NCBI RefSeq assembly: GCF_004000805.1
Contig: NZ_BILY01000042.1
Coordinates: forward strand, 1-59,931
Direction of reading: 5' to 3'
DNA length: 59,931 nucleotides
Source: Paenibacillus glycanilyticus NBRC 16618
GTDB lineage: Bacteria > Bacillota > Bacilli > Paenibacillales > Paenibacillaceae
Numbering within the stretch: the stretch's first letter is position 1; each line of letters starts with the position of its first letter. The notes beneath the pieces are model-generated. The model was not told the origin of the DNA and searched no databases. It was given only the letters and a program-made list of their open reading frames with translations. Positions 1 through 7,664 of this stretch are shown in pieces. Position numbers and translations under genes: made by a program.

Positions 1-113
1 CGATCAAGGCTTTTTTCGTTTCTATCAAGACGATCCGCGGCATGAATGTTGATAGCCGTGCCTATCCGCAGCATCAGCGGCATGCATTTTCTTCCTTAAA
101 TCGCGCAAACTAA
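1..113 (+). CDS. C-terminal end of an unidentified protein (partial)
   Basis: The frame beginning at base 3 is open from the window edge to a TAA at 111-113, giving about 36 residues that end in FSSLNRAN. The start lies outside the window. I recognise no domain in this tail. It sits 34 bases before the next small gene on the same strand, so the two could be cotranscribed. The frame could be open by chance, since it is short. Confidence 0.4.
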   Translation, partial: IKAFFVSIKTIRGMNVDSRAYPQHQRHAFSSLNRAN

Positions 114-147
114 GCCGTCTTGCAAAACAATCGAAGGAGTGGATAAC

Positions 148-309
148 ATGCGTGAAGGTTTGATTCCTGCCGTTCTCGGAACCGTTGTGTCGGCCTCTGG
201 TGCATCCCTGCTAAGAAAAAGCAAGTATAAGCTTGTAGGTACCGGTGTTCTCGGATTTGGCTTGGCCCATATGGTGCTTGGCGCCATTGACCTGATTGAG
301 CACCGTTAG
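148..309 (+). CDS. Small hydrophobic membrane protein, 53 residues
   Basis: ATG at 148 follows a GAAGGAG ribosome site at a normal distance, and the frame ends in TAG at 307-309. The peptide begins MREGLIPAVLGTVVSASGAS, has a short basic stretch (RKSKYK), then a second apolar segment (LVGTGVLGFGLAHMVLGAIDLI). It could form a two-helix hairpin in the membrane with a positively charged turn. A strong hairpin follows the stop, as expected for a single short transcript. I do not recognise the family and assign no function. Confidence 0.6.
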   Translation: MREGLIPAVLGTVVSASGASLLRKSKYKLVGTGVLGFGLAHMVLGAIDLIEHR

Positions 310-325
310 TTTTGCAGGACAAGCA

Positions 326-353
326 GGGAGGGAGCCCTTGGCTCCCTCCCTTT
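326..353 (+). terminator. Rho-independent terminator after the small membrane protein
   Basis: A perfect 10-bp stem, GGGAGGGAGC (326-335) with GCTCCCTCCC (341-350), has a 5-base loop and is followed by TTTCG. It lies 16 bases after the preceding stop codon. The T-tract is short, so termination may be incomplete. Confidence 0.65.
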
Positions 354-413
354 CGCTGACTTTTAACTGCGCCTAAAAATCTTGACCCGTTGCAACACTG
401 TTTCTCTAGACCC

Positions 414-455
414 ACACGACCTTCATCATATATGATAAGGGTCGTTGTTTTTTTC
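414..455 (+). terminator. Terminator or attenuator hairpin before the cation exporter
   Basis: ACGACCTT and AAGGGTCGT pair with one bulged G, enclose the palindrome ATCATATATGAT and are followed by TTGTTTTTTT, a typical intrinsic terminator. It lies 35 bases before the exporter start and about 60 bases after another terminator. A weak promoter-like pair (TTGACC at 382-387 and TCTAGA at 405-410, 17 bases apart) lies just upstream, so this could act as an attenuator. The inner palindrome could also bind a regulator. Both are inferences. Confidence 0.6.
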
Positions 456-489
456 GCGTGGTTAGGAAATTATTGGAGGTTGTAAAAGA

Positions 490-1407
490 GTGAGCGATTC
501 AAACGTATCAGGTACAAAAGTTTCATCGAATGTCTTCGCCATCTGGATCAGCTTATTCAGCAATCTGATTCTGACGGGCATTAAACTAATTGTAGGCCTT
601 ATGTTCAAAAGCCAGGTATTAATCGCTGACGGCGTACATAACGCCGGTGACGTCATTGCGTCGATGGCCGCCTTGGGCGCCGCAAAGGTAGCGCAAAAAC
701 CCGCGGATGAGGACCATCCGTACGGTCATGGCAAAAGCGAGCTGATCGGCTCTGCGCTGGTCGCCATTATTATGGTGATCGCCGCCTTATTTATCGCTTA
801 CCATTCCTTTGAGTCCTTCTTCCACCCTGCCGCCGCGGCAAGCATGGTCGCCTTTGTTGCCGCCGTTGTCTCTCTTTTCTGGAAGCTGTGGTTATACATT
901 TATTGCATACGAATCAGCAAGCAGACGAGCAGTAAAAGTCTTGAAGCTACCGCTTTCGATCATCTGGCCGATGTTTATGCGTCGCTTGCCGCCGTTCTCG
1001 GGATCGGAGCGGCTATTATCGGGGAAAGAAACGATATCGCCTTCCTAAGCTACGGCGATGCGGCCGCCGGGATTGTTGTTGCCTATTTCGTATTGAAGCT
1101 TGCTTATCATATGGGGAAAGAAGCCGTGGATGTACTAATGGAGAAAACCGTATCTCCGGAGATGCTGCAAGATTACGAGCGTCTTGTCTCCTCCATCCCG
1201 GAAGTAAAACGTATTGACAGAATCCGGGCCAGAGAATTCGGCCAATATGTCATGATTGATGTCCGCGTTGGCATTCCCGGAGAGCTTACCATTCAAGAAG
1301 GCCATGACGTCTCCCGAAAAATAAAACAAATCATTCTCGAGCATCACAAGGACGTGGAGGAAGTCCTCATCCATCTGAATCCTTGGTATAAGGATGATTC
1401 GGAGTAA
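490..1407 (+). CDS. Cation diffusion facilitator (CDF) family metal exporter
   Basis: This 305-residue membrane protein belongs to the CDF family, which exports divalent metals such as Zn, Fe, Mn or Co in exchange for protons. The first metal-site motif is ADGVHNAGDV (TM2) and the second is HLADVYASLA (TM5). DEDHPYGHGK, typical of the loop after TM2, is also present. The last 80 or so residues, including IDVRVGIPGELTIQEGHDVS, form the cytoplasmic ferredoxin-like dimerisation domain. The start is GTG at 490 with GGAGG at 475-479. It appears monocistronic between hairpins. The metal cannot be read reliably from the sequence. Confidence 0.9.
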   Translation: MSDSNVSGTKVSSNVFAIWISLFSNLILTGIKLIVGLMFKSQVLIADGVHNAGDVIASMAALGAAKVAQKPADEDHPYGHGKSELIGSALVAIIMVIAALFIAYHSFESFFHPAAAASMVAFVAAVVSLFWKLWLYIYCIRISKQTSSKSLEATAFDHLADVYASLAAVLGIGAAIIGERNDIAFLSYGDAAAGIVVAYFVLKLAYHMGKEAVDVLMEKTVSPEMLQDYERLVSSIPEVKRIDRIRAREFGQYVMIDVRVGIPGELTIQEGHDVSRKIKQIILEHHKDVEEVLIHLNPWYKDDSE

Positions 1408-1416
1408 CCCTCGCCT

Positions 1417-1440
1417 AAAGACCTGCAAAGGTCTTTTTTT
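1417..1440 (+). terminator. Terminator of the CDF gene
   Basis: AAAGACCT (1417-1424) pairs with AGGTCTTT (1429-1436) across a GCAA loop, followed by T residues. It begins 10 bases after the CDF stop codon. Confidence 0.85.
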
Positions 1441-1485
1441 GATTCCAAAAAATACAATTTAACAATCGGGAATCTGTCTATTTGC

Positions 1486-1494
1486 GAGGTGATC
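1486..1494 (+). promoter_or_regulatory. Ribosome binding site that decides a CTG start
   Basis: GAGGTGATC is perfectly complementary to the 3' end of Bacillota 16S rRNA. The in-frame GTG at 1489 lies inside this site and has no ribosome site of its own. The next in-frame candidate at correct spacing is CTG at 1498. Confidence 0.65.
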
Positions 1495-1497
1495 GTT

Positions 1498-2601
1498 CTG
1501 CCTAACCAACCATTCGTCAGCTTTGTTGTTCTTGCTTACAACCATCTGGAGATAACCAAACGTTGCATCGACAGCCTTCTCCTACATACTCCGTTAGAAG
1601 GCAACGAATTGATTCTTGTCAATAATGGCTCCTCTGACGGCACACAGGCATATTTTGATTCGATCCCGGGAGCCAGCCCCGTCCATCTCCCGCAAAACGT
1701 CGGTCCGGTCAACGGATTTAATGTCGGAATGAATGCTGCGCAGGGAAAGTATATCGCGTTAATCAGCAACGATATGATTCTAACCTCCGGGTGGCTTCCG
1801 AATCTGATCGCTTGCATTGAATCGGATCCGGGGATCGGATTCGTCTCTCCGGGAGCCAACTATGTAAGCAACTTTCAGCAGATCAGCCTCCCCTTTCAGA
1901 CGCTTGAGGAAATGCAGGTTGAGGCGAAGGCGTATAACGTATCGGACCCGAACAAATGGGAAGAGCGGATCCGGCTGATGCCCGTCATCCTCTTCTCCCT
2001 GACCGATCGGCTCCGAGAAATCGGGGGCTATGACCCCCGCTTCTACTTCGGCGAGTTCGGAGACGATGATATCAGCTACCGGTACCGCAGAGCCGGCTAT
2101 AAGCTTGTCTATGCGGGAGATACGTTTATTTATCACCACGGCTCGGTCACAACCGGCATCGATCAGCAGCAGAACAATTCCCTCCAGGTCAGCAGGCAAA
2201 TTTTCTACAATAAATACGGAATAGATTCCTGGGCGGAAGGGCTCCCGAATATGCAGCTCGTAGACGCCGTAAGAAGGCAGTGGTCACCCCGGGAATCGGT
2301 CTCCATCCTCGCCATTAACTGCTGCATTGGCGCTACTCCTCTCGCCGTCAAAACGTTCATGAAGCAGCAAGGCGCCCGCAATGTCCGGCTTACCAGCCTA
2401 TCGAATCAAGAGAAGTATTTGGTTGACCTGCGGACAATCTCCGACCGTACATTCTATTTCGATACATCGGAAGATTTCCGGCAGCTGCTTGGCGGCGAAC
2501 AATTCGACTATATTTTATTTGAGCATGGCTATTCCGAATTTATCCGATCCTTCGATGAATTGAACCGCTATTTGCTGCCTACGGGCCACCTCTTCGCGTA
2601 G
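1498..2601 (+). CDS. Family 2 glycosyltransferase with extra C-terminal domain
   Basis: This is likely a cytoplasmic or membrane-associated enzyme transferring a sugar from a nucleotide donor to a surface glycan or protein. Residues 1-230 match a GT-A fold of family GT2: FVVLAYNHLEITKRC at the N-terminus, LVNNGSSDGT, then ISNDMILTSGWL in the donor/metal position, and FGEFGDDDISYRYRRAGYK later. The final 110 residues (from about ESVSILAINC to LLPTGHLFA) resemble a degenerate Rossmann methyltransferase-like domain; this is my inference. It is the first gene of the deoxysugar cluster, so it probably transfers that sugar. The start is probably CTG 1498; a GTG at 1489 overlaps the ribosome site. 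Confidence 0.82.
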   Translation: MPNQPFVSFVVLAYNHLEITKRCIDSLLLHTPLEGNELILVNNGSSDGTQAYFDSIPGASPVHLPQNVGPVNGFNVGMNAAQGKYIALISNDMILTSGWLPNLIACIESDPGIGFVSPGANYVSNFQQISLPFQTLEEMQVEAKAYNVSDPNKWEERIRLMPVILFSLTDRLREIGGYDPRFYFGEFGDDDISYRYRRAGYKLVYAGDTFIYHHGSVTTGIDQQQNNSLQVSRQIFYNKYGIDSWAEGLPNMQLVDAVRRQWSPRESVSILAINCCIGATPLAVKTFMKQQGARNVRLTSLSNQEKYLVDLRTISDRTFYFDTSEDFRQLLGGEQFDYILFEHGYSEFIRSFDELNRYLLPTGHLFA

Positions 2602-2650
2602 CTTAAACGCATCAGCAACTGAACGATATTCGCCAGAAGGAGGTTGCCCC

Positions 2651-3421
2651 GTGAAAGCTGTAATCCTGGCCGGCGGACTCGGAAGCCGGTTATCCGAAGA
2701 GACGATATCCAGGCCTAAACCGATGGTCGAGATCGGCGGCAAGCCGATTTTATGGCATATCATGAAGATTTATTCGCACTACGGGATTCACGACTTTATC
2801 ATTGCGGCCGGCTACAAATCCTACGTGATAAAGGAATATTTCATGCATTATTACCTGCATCAGTCCGATGTCCACTTTGATCTGTCCGACAACCGGATGA
2901 CGCTGATGAATTCGAAAGCCGAGCCTTGGAAAATAACGGTTGTGGATACGGGCGAGCATGCGATGACAGGCGGGCGGCTGAAGCGGCTGGCTCCTTATAT
3001 CGGCGATGAGACCTTCTGTTTCACATACGGCGATGGCGTTGGCGATATCCACATTAACGAACTGCTTGCTCTTCACCGCAGCGAAGGCAAGCTGGCCACC
3101 GTAACCGCAGTGAATCCCGGAATGCGATACGGCATTCTCGAGATTGAAGATCGGAAGGCTCTCTCCTTCAAGGAAAAACCCCATAACGATAAGCACTGGA
3201 TTAATGGCGGTTTTTTCGTTCTGGAACCAAAGGTCATTGAATTGATTCGCAGCGATGAGACCGTCTGGGAGCATGGCCCACTGGAGTCGCTCGCTTCTTT
3301 TGGAGAGTTATCCGTTCACCAGCATCAGGGCTTCTGGCATTCGATGGATACGCTAAGAGACAAGAACGAGCTGAATGAGTTATGGAATAAAGGAAATGCG
3401 CCATGGAAGGTGTGGAAATAA
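2651..3421 (+). CDS. rfbF: Glucose-1-phosphate cytidylyltransferase
   Basis: It makes CDP-glucose from CTP and glucose 1-phosphate, the entry step to CDP-linked 6-deoxyhexoses. The 256 residues begin with the nucleotidyltransferase signature VILAGGLGSRLSEET, followed by RPKPMVEIGGKPILWHIM, and contain FCFTYGDGVGDI, which carries the metal-binding Asp. Length equals the RfbF family norm. The start is GTG 2651 behind AAGGAGG at about 2637-2643. The stop codon overlaps the ATG of the next gene (TAATG), so the two are translationally coupled. Confidence 0.93.
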   Translation: MKAVILAGGLGSRLSEETISRPKPMVEIGGKPILWHIMKIYSHYGIHDFIIAAGYKSYVIKEYFMHYYLHQSDVHFDLSDNRMTLMNSKAEPWKITVVDTGEHAMTGGRLKRLAPYIGDETFCFTYGDGVGDIHINELLALHRSEGKLATVTAVNPGMRYGILEIEDRKALSFKEKPHNDKHWINGGFFVLEPKVIELIRSDETVWEHGPLESLASFGELSVHQHQGFWHSMDTLRDKNELNELWNKGNAPWKVWK

Positions 3422-4485
3422 TGGACACGTTCTGGCATGGAAAAAAAGTGCTCGTCACCGGCCATACCGGTTTTAAAGGGAGCTGGCTGTGCGCGGTATT
3501 GCAGGACCGGGGAGCCGAAGTCGTCGGCTATTCCCTCCCCGCTTCCGCGGCGCCTAATATGGCGGAATGTTTAACGCTTGATATCACTTCAGTAACGGGT
3601 GACATCACCGATCTGACCGCGTTGTCGGAGACGTTATCCGTTCATCGGCCCGATATCGTCTTTCACCTTGCTGCCCAAGCGCTTGTCCGGGACAGCTACC
3701 GCGACCCGCTTGGGACCTTTTTGACCAATGCGTACGGCACGGCCGTCCTTCTGGAAGCCGTAAAGAAGTCTCCCGCTTCCACCGCAAAGGTCGTCATTAA
3801 CGTTACAACCGACAAGGTTTACGAGAATAAAGAATCGGCAGAAGGCTATTCGGAAAACGATCCGTTAGGCGGGTACGATCCCTATAGCGCAAGCAAAGCC
3901 TGCTCGGAGCTCATTACCGGCAGTTACCGGGATGCCTTTCTCGCTCCGCTTGGCAAACGGATCGCAACCGCCCGGGCGGGCAATGTGATCGGCGGAGGCG
4001 ATTGGGCAGCGGACCGTATCGTTCCGGACCTGATTCGGAGCATGACTTCCGGTGAACTGCCGGTTCTTCGGAGCCCTGATGCCGTACGCCCCTGGCAGCA
4101 TGTGCTGGAGCCCATTAACGGCTATATCCTTCTTGCGGAAAAGCTCTGGCAGGAAGAGCAATATGGCGGGGCATGGAATTTCGGACAGACCATTGACCAA
4201 GGAATAACGGTTGGCGAACTAGCCGCGCGTCTTATCCGTCGATGGGGAAATTTGCCGGAGGTGGCGTATAATACCGGCAAGCAGCCCCATGAAACCAACA
4301 CCCTTCTGCTCAATTCCGATAAAGCTTACCAAAGGCTTGGCTGGGGCTCCAGGCTAACCGTTGAGCAGACTATCGGCTGGACGGTAGACTGGTACCGCGC
4401 CTTTTATGACGGAGAAGATATGCAAGCCGTTACTTTTACGCAAATCAGCCAATACGAGCAATTGGAGGTGAACCGTCCTGGCTAA
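3421..4485 (+). CDS. rfbG: CDP-glucose 4,6-dehydratase
   Basis: It converts CDP-glucose to CDP-4-keto-6-deoxyglucose using bound NAD+. It is an extended short-chain dehydrogenase: VTGHTGFKGSW is the nucleotide loop, NVTTDKVYEN follows the central strand, and YDPYSASK holds the catalytic Tyr-x-x-x-Lys. The frame is open from an ATG at 3403, but ATG 3421 is preferred because GGAAGGTG at 3405-3412 is well placed and it yields the usual MDTFWHGKKV opening. Product is 354 residues. It follows rfbF directly, so the substrate is assigned with confidence. Confidence 0.93.
   Translation: MDTFWHGKKVLVTGHTGFKGSWLCAVLQDRGAEVVGYSLPASAAPNMAECLTLDITSVTGDITDLTALSETLSVHRPDIVFHLAAQALVRDSYRDPLGTFLTNAYGTAVLLEAVKKSPASTAKVVINVTTDKVYENKESAEGYSENDPLGGYDPYSASKACSELITGSYRDAFLAPLGKRIATARAGNVIGGGDWAADRIVPDLIRSMTSGELPVLRSPDAVRPWQHVLEPINGYILLAEKLWQEEQYGGAWNFGQTIDQGITVGELAARLIRRWGNLPEVAYNTGKQPHETNTLLLNSDKAYQRLGWGSRLTVEQTIGWTVDWYRAFYDGEDMQAVTFTQISQYEQLEVNRPG
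4464..4471 (+). promoter_or_regulatory. Ribosome binding site for a CTG start
   Basis: GGAGGTGA lies six bases before CTG 4478. In this frame a TGA at 4469-4471 closes any earlier start, and the only later starts (CTG 4514, GTG 4523) lack a ribosome site and would remove two conserved zinc-binding cysteines. Confidence 0.75.
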
Positions 4486-5710
4486 TGCCTTATGCCGCTC
4501 CTGCCGCCATCCGCTGCAGCATGTGTTTGTTGATCTCCGCACCTCCCCCCTATCCAATAACTTTCTGCGGCCGGAGCAATTAAACCAAGGAACCTCCTAT
4601 TATCCGTTGCGCGTTTTTGTATGCGGGCACTGTCTGCTCGTTCAACTGGAGCAGTTCGAATCACCTCGGGAGATCTTTGAGGAATACGCCTATTTCAGCT
4701 CGTATTCTTCCAGCTGGCTTGCTCATGCCAAGCAATATGTAGACGCTATTATCCCCCGCCTGTCTTTAGACCACTCATCCTCCGTTATCGAGATTGCGAG
4801 CAATGACGGCTATTTATTGCAGTATTTCACACCGCACAACATTCCGGTTCTAGGTATTGAACCAGCTAAAAATGTCGCAAAGCAAGCGGAAGGAAAAGGC
4901 ATCCATACGGTATCGGAGTTTTTCACATTGGCTTTCGCCAGACAGCTTGCCCGGGAACGGGGGACCGCTGACCTCATTATCGGCAACAATGTACTGGCCC
5001 ATGTTCCTGAGCTTCAGGACTTTGTTGCCGGTCTCAAGGAGCTGTTGTCCCCTACCGGTACCCTTACTTTGGAGTTTCCTCATCTACTGCGGTTAATGGA
5101 AAACAATCAATTCGATACAATTTACCATGAGCACTTTTCTTATCTATCTCTTCTTAGCGTTTCGCATTTGTTCGAGCGTTTCGGATTAACGATCTATGAC
5201 GTTGAGGAGTGGCCGACGCATGGCGGTTCTCTGCGCGTATTTGCCCGGCATTCCGAGCATGCGAAGCTGACGGTTACCCCGCGCGTGGAAAAGGTACGGT
5301 TAGAAGAAATCGCATACGGCTTGAAGAAGGTGAGGACGTATTTTCGTTTTCCCGCGCAAGTAAAAGCGGTTAAGGAGGAAATATACCGCTTCCTGTTTCA
5401 GGCTTCCCGCGAGAACAAACGGATTGCGGCTTACGGAGCTCCCGCCAAAGGCAATACGCTTTTCAATTACCTCGGCGTCGGCACCGATTATATCGATTAC
5501 GCCGTGGACAAAAATCCGTACAAACAAGGCTTATACATGCCCGGAAGCCGGATCCCGATCTACTCTCCCGGGCGAATCAGGGAAACAAAGCCGGATTACC
5601 TTGTCATTCTGCCCTGGAATCTGAAAGACGAGATTGAGAAGGAACTCCAATATACGCGACAATGGGGAGCCAAGCTGGTCGTCTGTATTCCCAAGCTCGA
5701 AATTTATTGA
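4478..5710 (+). CDS. Sugar C-methyltransferase (TylC3/EryBIII type), SAM dependent
   Basis: It probably C-methylates the 4-keto-6-deoxysugar made by rfbG, most likely at C-3 as in TylC3-type enzymes. Three family parts are visible: an N-terminal zinc site with C6-x-x-C9 and C49-x-x-C52, a SAM fold with VIEIASNDGYLLQYF, and a C-terminal domain with AAYGAPAKGNTLFNYLGVG. The 410-residue length assumes the CTG start at 4478. Starting at GTG 4523 would lose C6 and C9. The gene overlaps the end of rfbG by 8 bases. The methylated carbon is inferred from the family, not seen. Confidence 0.88.
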   Translation: MANALCRSCRHPLQHVFVDLRTSPLSNNFLRPEQLNQGTSYYPLRVFVCGHCLLVQLEQFESPREIFEEYAYFSSYSSSWLAHAKQYVDAIIPRLSLDHSSSVIEIASNDGYLLQYFTPHNIPVLGIEPAKNVAKQAEGKGIHTVSEFFTLAFARQLARERGTADLIIGNNVLAHVPELQDFVAGLKELLSPTGTLTLEFPHLLRLMENNQFDTIYHEHFSYLSLLSVSHLFERFGLTIYDVEEWPTHGGSLRVFARHSEHAKLTVTPRVEKVRLEEIAYGLKKVRTYFRFPAQVKAVKEEIYRFLFQASRENKRIAAYGAPAKGNTLFNYLGVGTDYIDYAVDKNPYKQGLYMPGSRIPIYSPGRIRETKPDYLVILPWNLKDEIEKELQYTRQWGAKLVVCIPKLEIY

Positions 5711-5726
5711 GAAAGGATGATGCTAT

Positions 5727-6275
5727 ATGCTTTTTCATAAAACATCGCTTGAGGGCGTTTATTTGATCGAGCCGGAGCCGATCACCGATAACCGCGGATT
5801 TTTTGCCCGAGCCTTTTGCCGCGATCAATTCATGGAACGGGGGCTTGAAGAGAACTTCAGGCAGTGGAGTATTTCGAGCAATATCCATAAGGGGACAATA
5901 CGCGGCATGCATTTTCAGAACCTGCCGTTTGCCGAGAACAAAATGATTCAATGCATACAGGGCAGCGTATACGATGTCGTGGTAGATATCCGGAAGGACT
6001 CAAAGACCTACAAGCAATGGGAAGCCTTCCGGCTTACCGGCGAAAATCATCGCATGCTCTACATCCCCCCGGGCTACGCCCATGGCTTTCAAACGCTGGA
6101 GCCCCACTCCACTCTCTACTACCATATGTCCGGCATTTACGATCCTTCCATGCAGAATGGAGCGCGATACGACGACCCTGCCTTTCAAATTAAATGGGTA
6201 TACGACAATCCCGTCATAAGCGAGCGGGATGACTACCTCGCGCCATGGAGCGATGACTATGCACTTGATCTCTGA
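5727..6275 (+). CDS. NDP-4-keto-6-deoxyhexose 3,5- or 5-epimerase (RmlC-like cupin)
   Basis: This 182-residue cupin belongs to the dTDP-4-dehydrorhamnose 3,5-epimerase family. GTIRGMHFQ carries the expected catalytic His, VYDVVVDIRKDSKTYKQW is the conserved strand pair, and PPGYAHGFQTL and TLYYHMSGIYDP hold the later His and Tyr positions. In this operon the substrate is probably the CDP-linked methylated ketosugar rather than the dTDP-rhamnose precursor. With C-3 methylated, only C-5 epimerisation may occur; that is inference. Confidence 0.9.
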   Translation: MLFHKTSLEGVYLIEPEPITDNRGFFARAFCRDQFMERGLEENFRQWSISSNIHKGTIRGMHFQNLPFAENKMIQCIQGSVYDVVVDIRKDSKTYKQWEAFRLTGENHRMLYIPPGYAHGFQTLEPHSTLYYHMSGIYDPSMQNGARYDDPAFQIKWVYDNPVISERDDYLAPWSDDYALDL

Positions 6276-6747
6276 TTCGGCAGCGATCTCTCCTTTATGC
6301 GATCTTGAAACCTCCGTCCGCGGCAGCAAGCTTGTAATAGGCGACCATTGCATGATTGATGCTTTTGTGAAGATCAAATTTGCCGGAGGCTCCGGCGATG
6401 TACGGCTGGGCCAGCATGTTTACATCAATTCCGGTACCGTTATCTACTCCGGAAACGGAGTCAGGATGGACGATAACGTGCTTGTTGCCGCCAACTGTAC
6501 CTTTGCCCCCGTAAATCATGCCTACCGGGACCGGAATAAGCTAATTCGGGAGCAGGGCTTCCTGCCGAGCAAAGGCGGAATCATCATTGAGGAGGATGTG
6601 TGGATTGGCGCAAACTGCGTAATACTGGACGGCACTCATATCGGAAAAGGGGCTGTAGTGGGGGCAAATTCGCTTGTTCGCGGCAAGCTGGAGGCTTATG
6701 GCGTTTATGCGGGGAACCCGCTTCAGCATAAGGGGTCGCGGTCATGA
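6259..6747 (+). CDS. Hexapeptide-repeat acyltransferase
   Basis: This is a left-handed beta-helix acyltransferase of the maltose/galactoside O-acetyltransferase type, about 162 residues. Repeats such as VRLGQHVYINSGTVIY and VWIGANCVILDGTHIGKGAV are evident, and VNHAYRDRNKLIREQG contains the likely catalytic His. It may acetylate the deoxysugar or the glycan. The frame is open from ATG 6229, but ATG 6259 has GGAG at 6247-6250 at proper spacing. The gene overlaps the epimerase end by 17 bases and the next gene by ATGA. The acceptor is unknown. Confidence 0.85.
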   Translation: MHLISDSAAISPLCDLETSVRGSKLVIGDHCMIDAFVKIKFAGGSGDVRLGQHVYINSGTVIYSGNGVRMDDNVLVAANCTFAPVNHAYRDRNKLIREQGFLPSKGGIIIEEDVWIGANCVILDGTHIGKGAVVGANSLVRGKLEAYGVYAGNPLQHKGSRS

Positions 6748-7565
6748 CAAGCGACAACCTGGCAACCGTTATTGGAGCAGGCGGGTTTATTGGTTCACAC
6801 CTAACGGCTAGGCTGCGAACGATTGGTTTTGACGTTTTTTGCCCGGAAAAAGGGTCTTCGTCCGTATTCGGCCGGCCTTTGGGACATGTTTTTTATTGCG
6901 CCGGCATTACATCGGATTTCCGTTCCCGCCCCTATGATGTGGTGGAAGCTCATACAGGGTTTATCAGCCGTCTTCTGCATGCGGCGGATTTCCGTACTCT
7001 GCTCTATCTGTCTACAACCAGACTGTACCATCGGGCGGAATCTACGCGTGAGGAGGCCGATCTAAGCGTTAATTCCAATCAGCGCGAAGATATTTATGCG
7101 TTATCCAAGCTGCTCGGCGAATCCGTCTGCCTATGCTCGGGCCGGTCAAATGTCCGTGTCGCAAGGCTGTCCAATGTGGTAGGCGACGATTTCCGCTCCG
7201 GCAATTTTATTTACTCGGTTATGAAGGATATCCTGGATCATGGCTCGGTTACGCTGTTGTCAACGATGGATTCGGAAAAGGATTATATTCGGGTCGAGGA
7301 TGCGGTTGAGGCTCTAATTCAAATCGCCTTGAGGGGCAAGCAATTTATTTATAATGTAGCAAGCGGAGTTAATCTGACGAACCAACAGCTGTTCGATGCC
7401 TGGACCGAGGTGCGTTCCTTCGAACTGAATCTCTCTCCTTCCGCTGTCCGGCTTGCCTTTAAGCCCATCGAGATTACGCGGATGCGGGATGAGTTCAATT
7501 TCCGGCCGAAACCCTGCCTGACGGCCATTCAACAGCTCTTAACCGGCAGATCTGCAAAAACTTAG
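6744..7565 (+). CDS. NAD-dependent epimerase/dehydratase family reductase
   Basis: This 273-residue extended SDR has the nucleotide loop VIGAGGFIGSHL at the N-terminus, LLYLSTTRLY at the Ser/Thr position and YALSKLLGE for the Tyr-x-x-x-Lys pair. As last gene of the cluster it is the best candidate for the 4-ketoreductase that finishes the CDP-deoxysugar, although a further epimerisation is possible. It starts with ATG overlapping the TGA of the acyltransferase. I see no clear terminator after it. Confidence 0.87.
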   Translation: MTSDNLATVIGAGGFIGSHLTARLRTIGFDVFCPEKGSSSVFGRPLGHVFYCAGITSDFRSRPYDVVEAHTGFISRLLHAADFRTLLYLSTTRLYHRAESTREEADLSVNSNQREDIYALSKLLGESVCLCSGRSNVRVARLSNVVGDDFRSGNFIYSVMKDILDHGSVTLLSTMDSEKDYIRVEDAVEALIQIALRGKQFIYNVASGVNLTNQQLFDAWTEVRSFELNLSPSAVRLAFKPIEITRMRDEFNFRPKPCLTAIQQLLTGRSAKT

Positions 7566-7611
7566 CAACTTTTCGTATGACTCTTCTCTTTTTGGTGCAA
7601 CAATACAAATA

Positions 7612-7639
7612 TTGGACTCGTTATTATAGATGCTATAGC
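7612..7639 (+). promoter_or_regulatory. Possible sigma-A promoter for the secreted SLH-like protein
   Basis: TTGGAC (7612-7617) and TATAGC (7634-7639) are 16 bases apart, in a gap after the sugar cluster and 26 bases before the next start. Both boxes are imperfect. Confidence 0.35.
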
Positions 7640-7664
7640 AAATCTCAAAACAAGAGGAGAGTCG

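Noticed and set aside
2651..7565. A dTDP-rhamnose pathway
   Set aside because: The nucleotidyltransferase and dehydratase have RfbF and RfbG features, and rmlA, rmlB and rmlD equivalents are absent.
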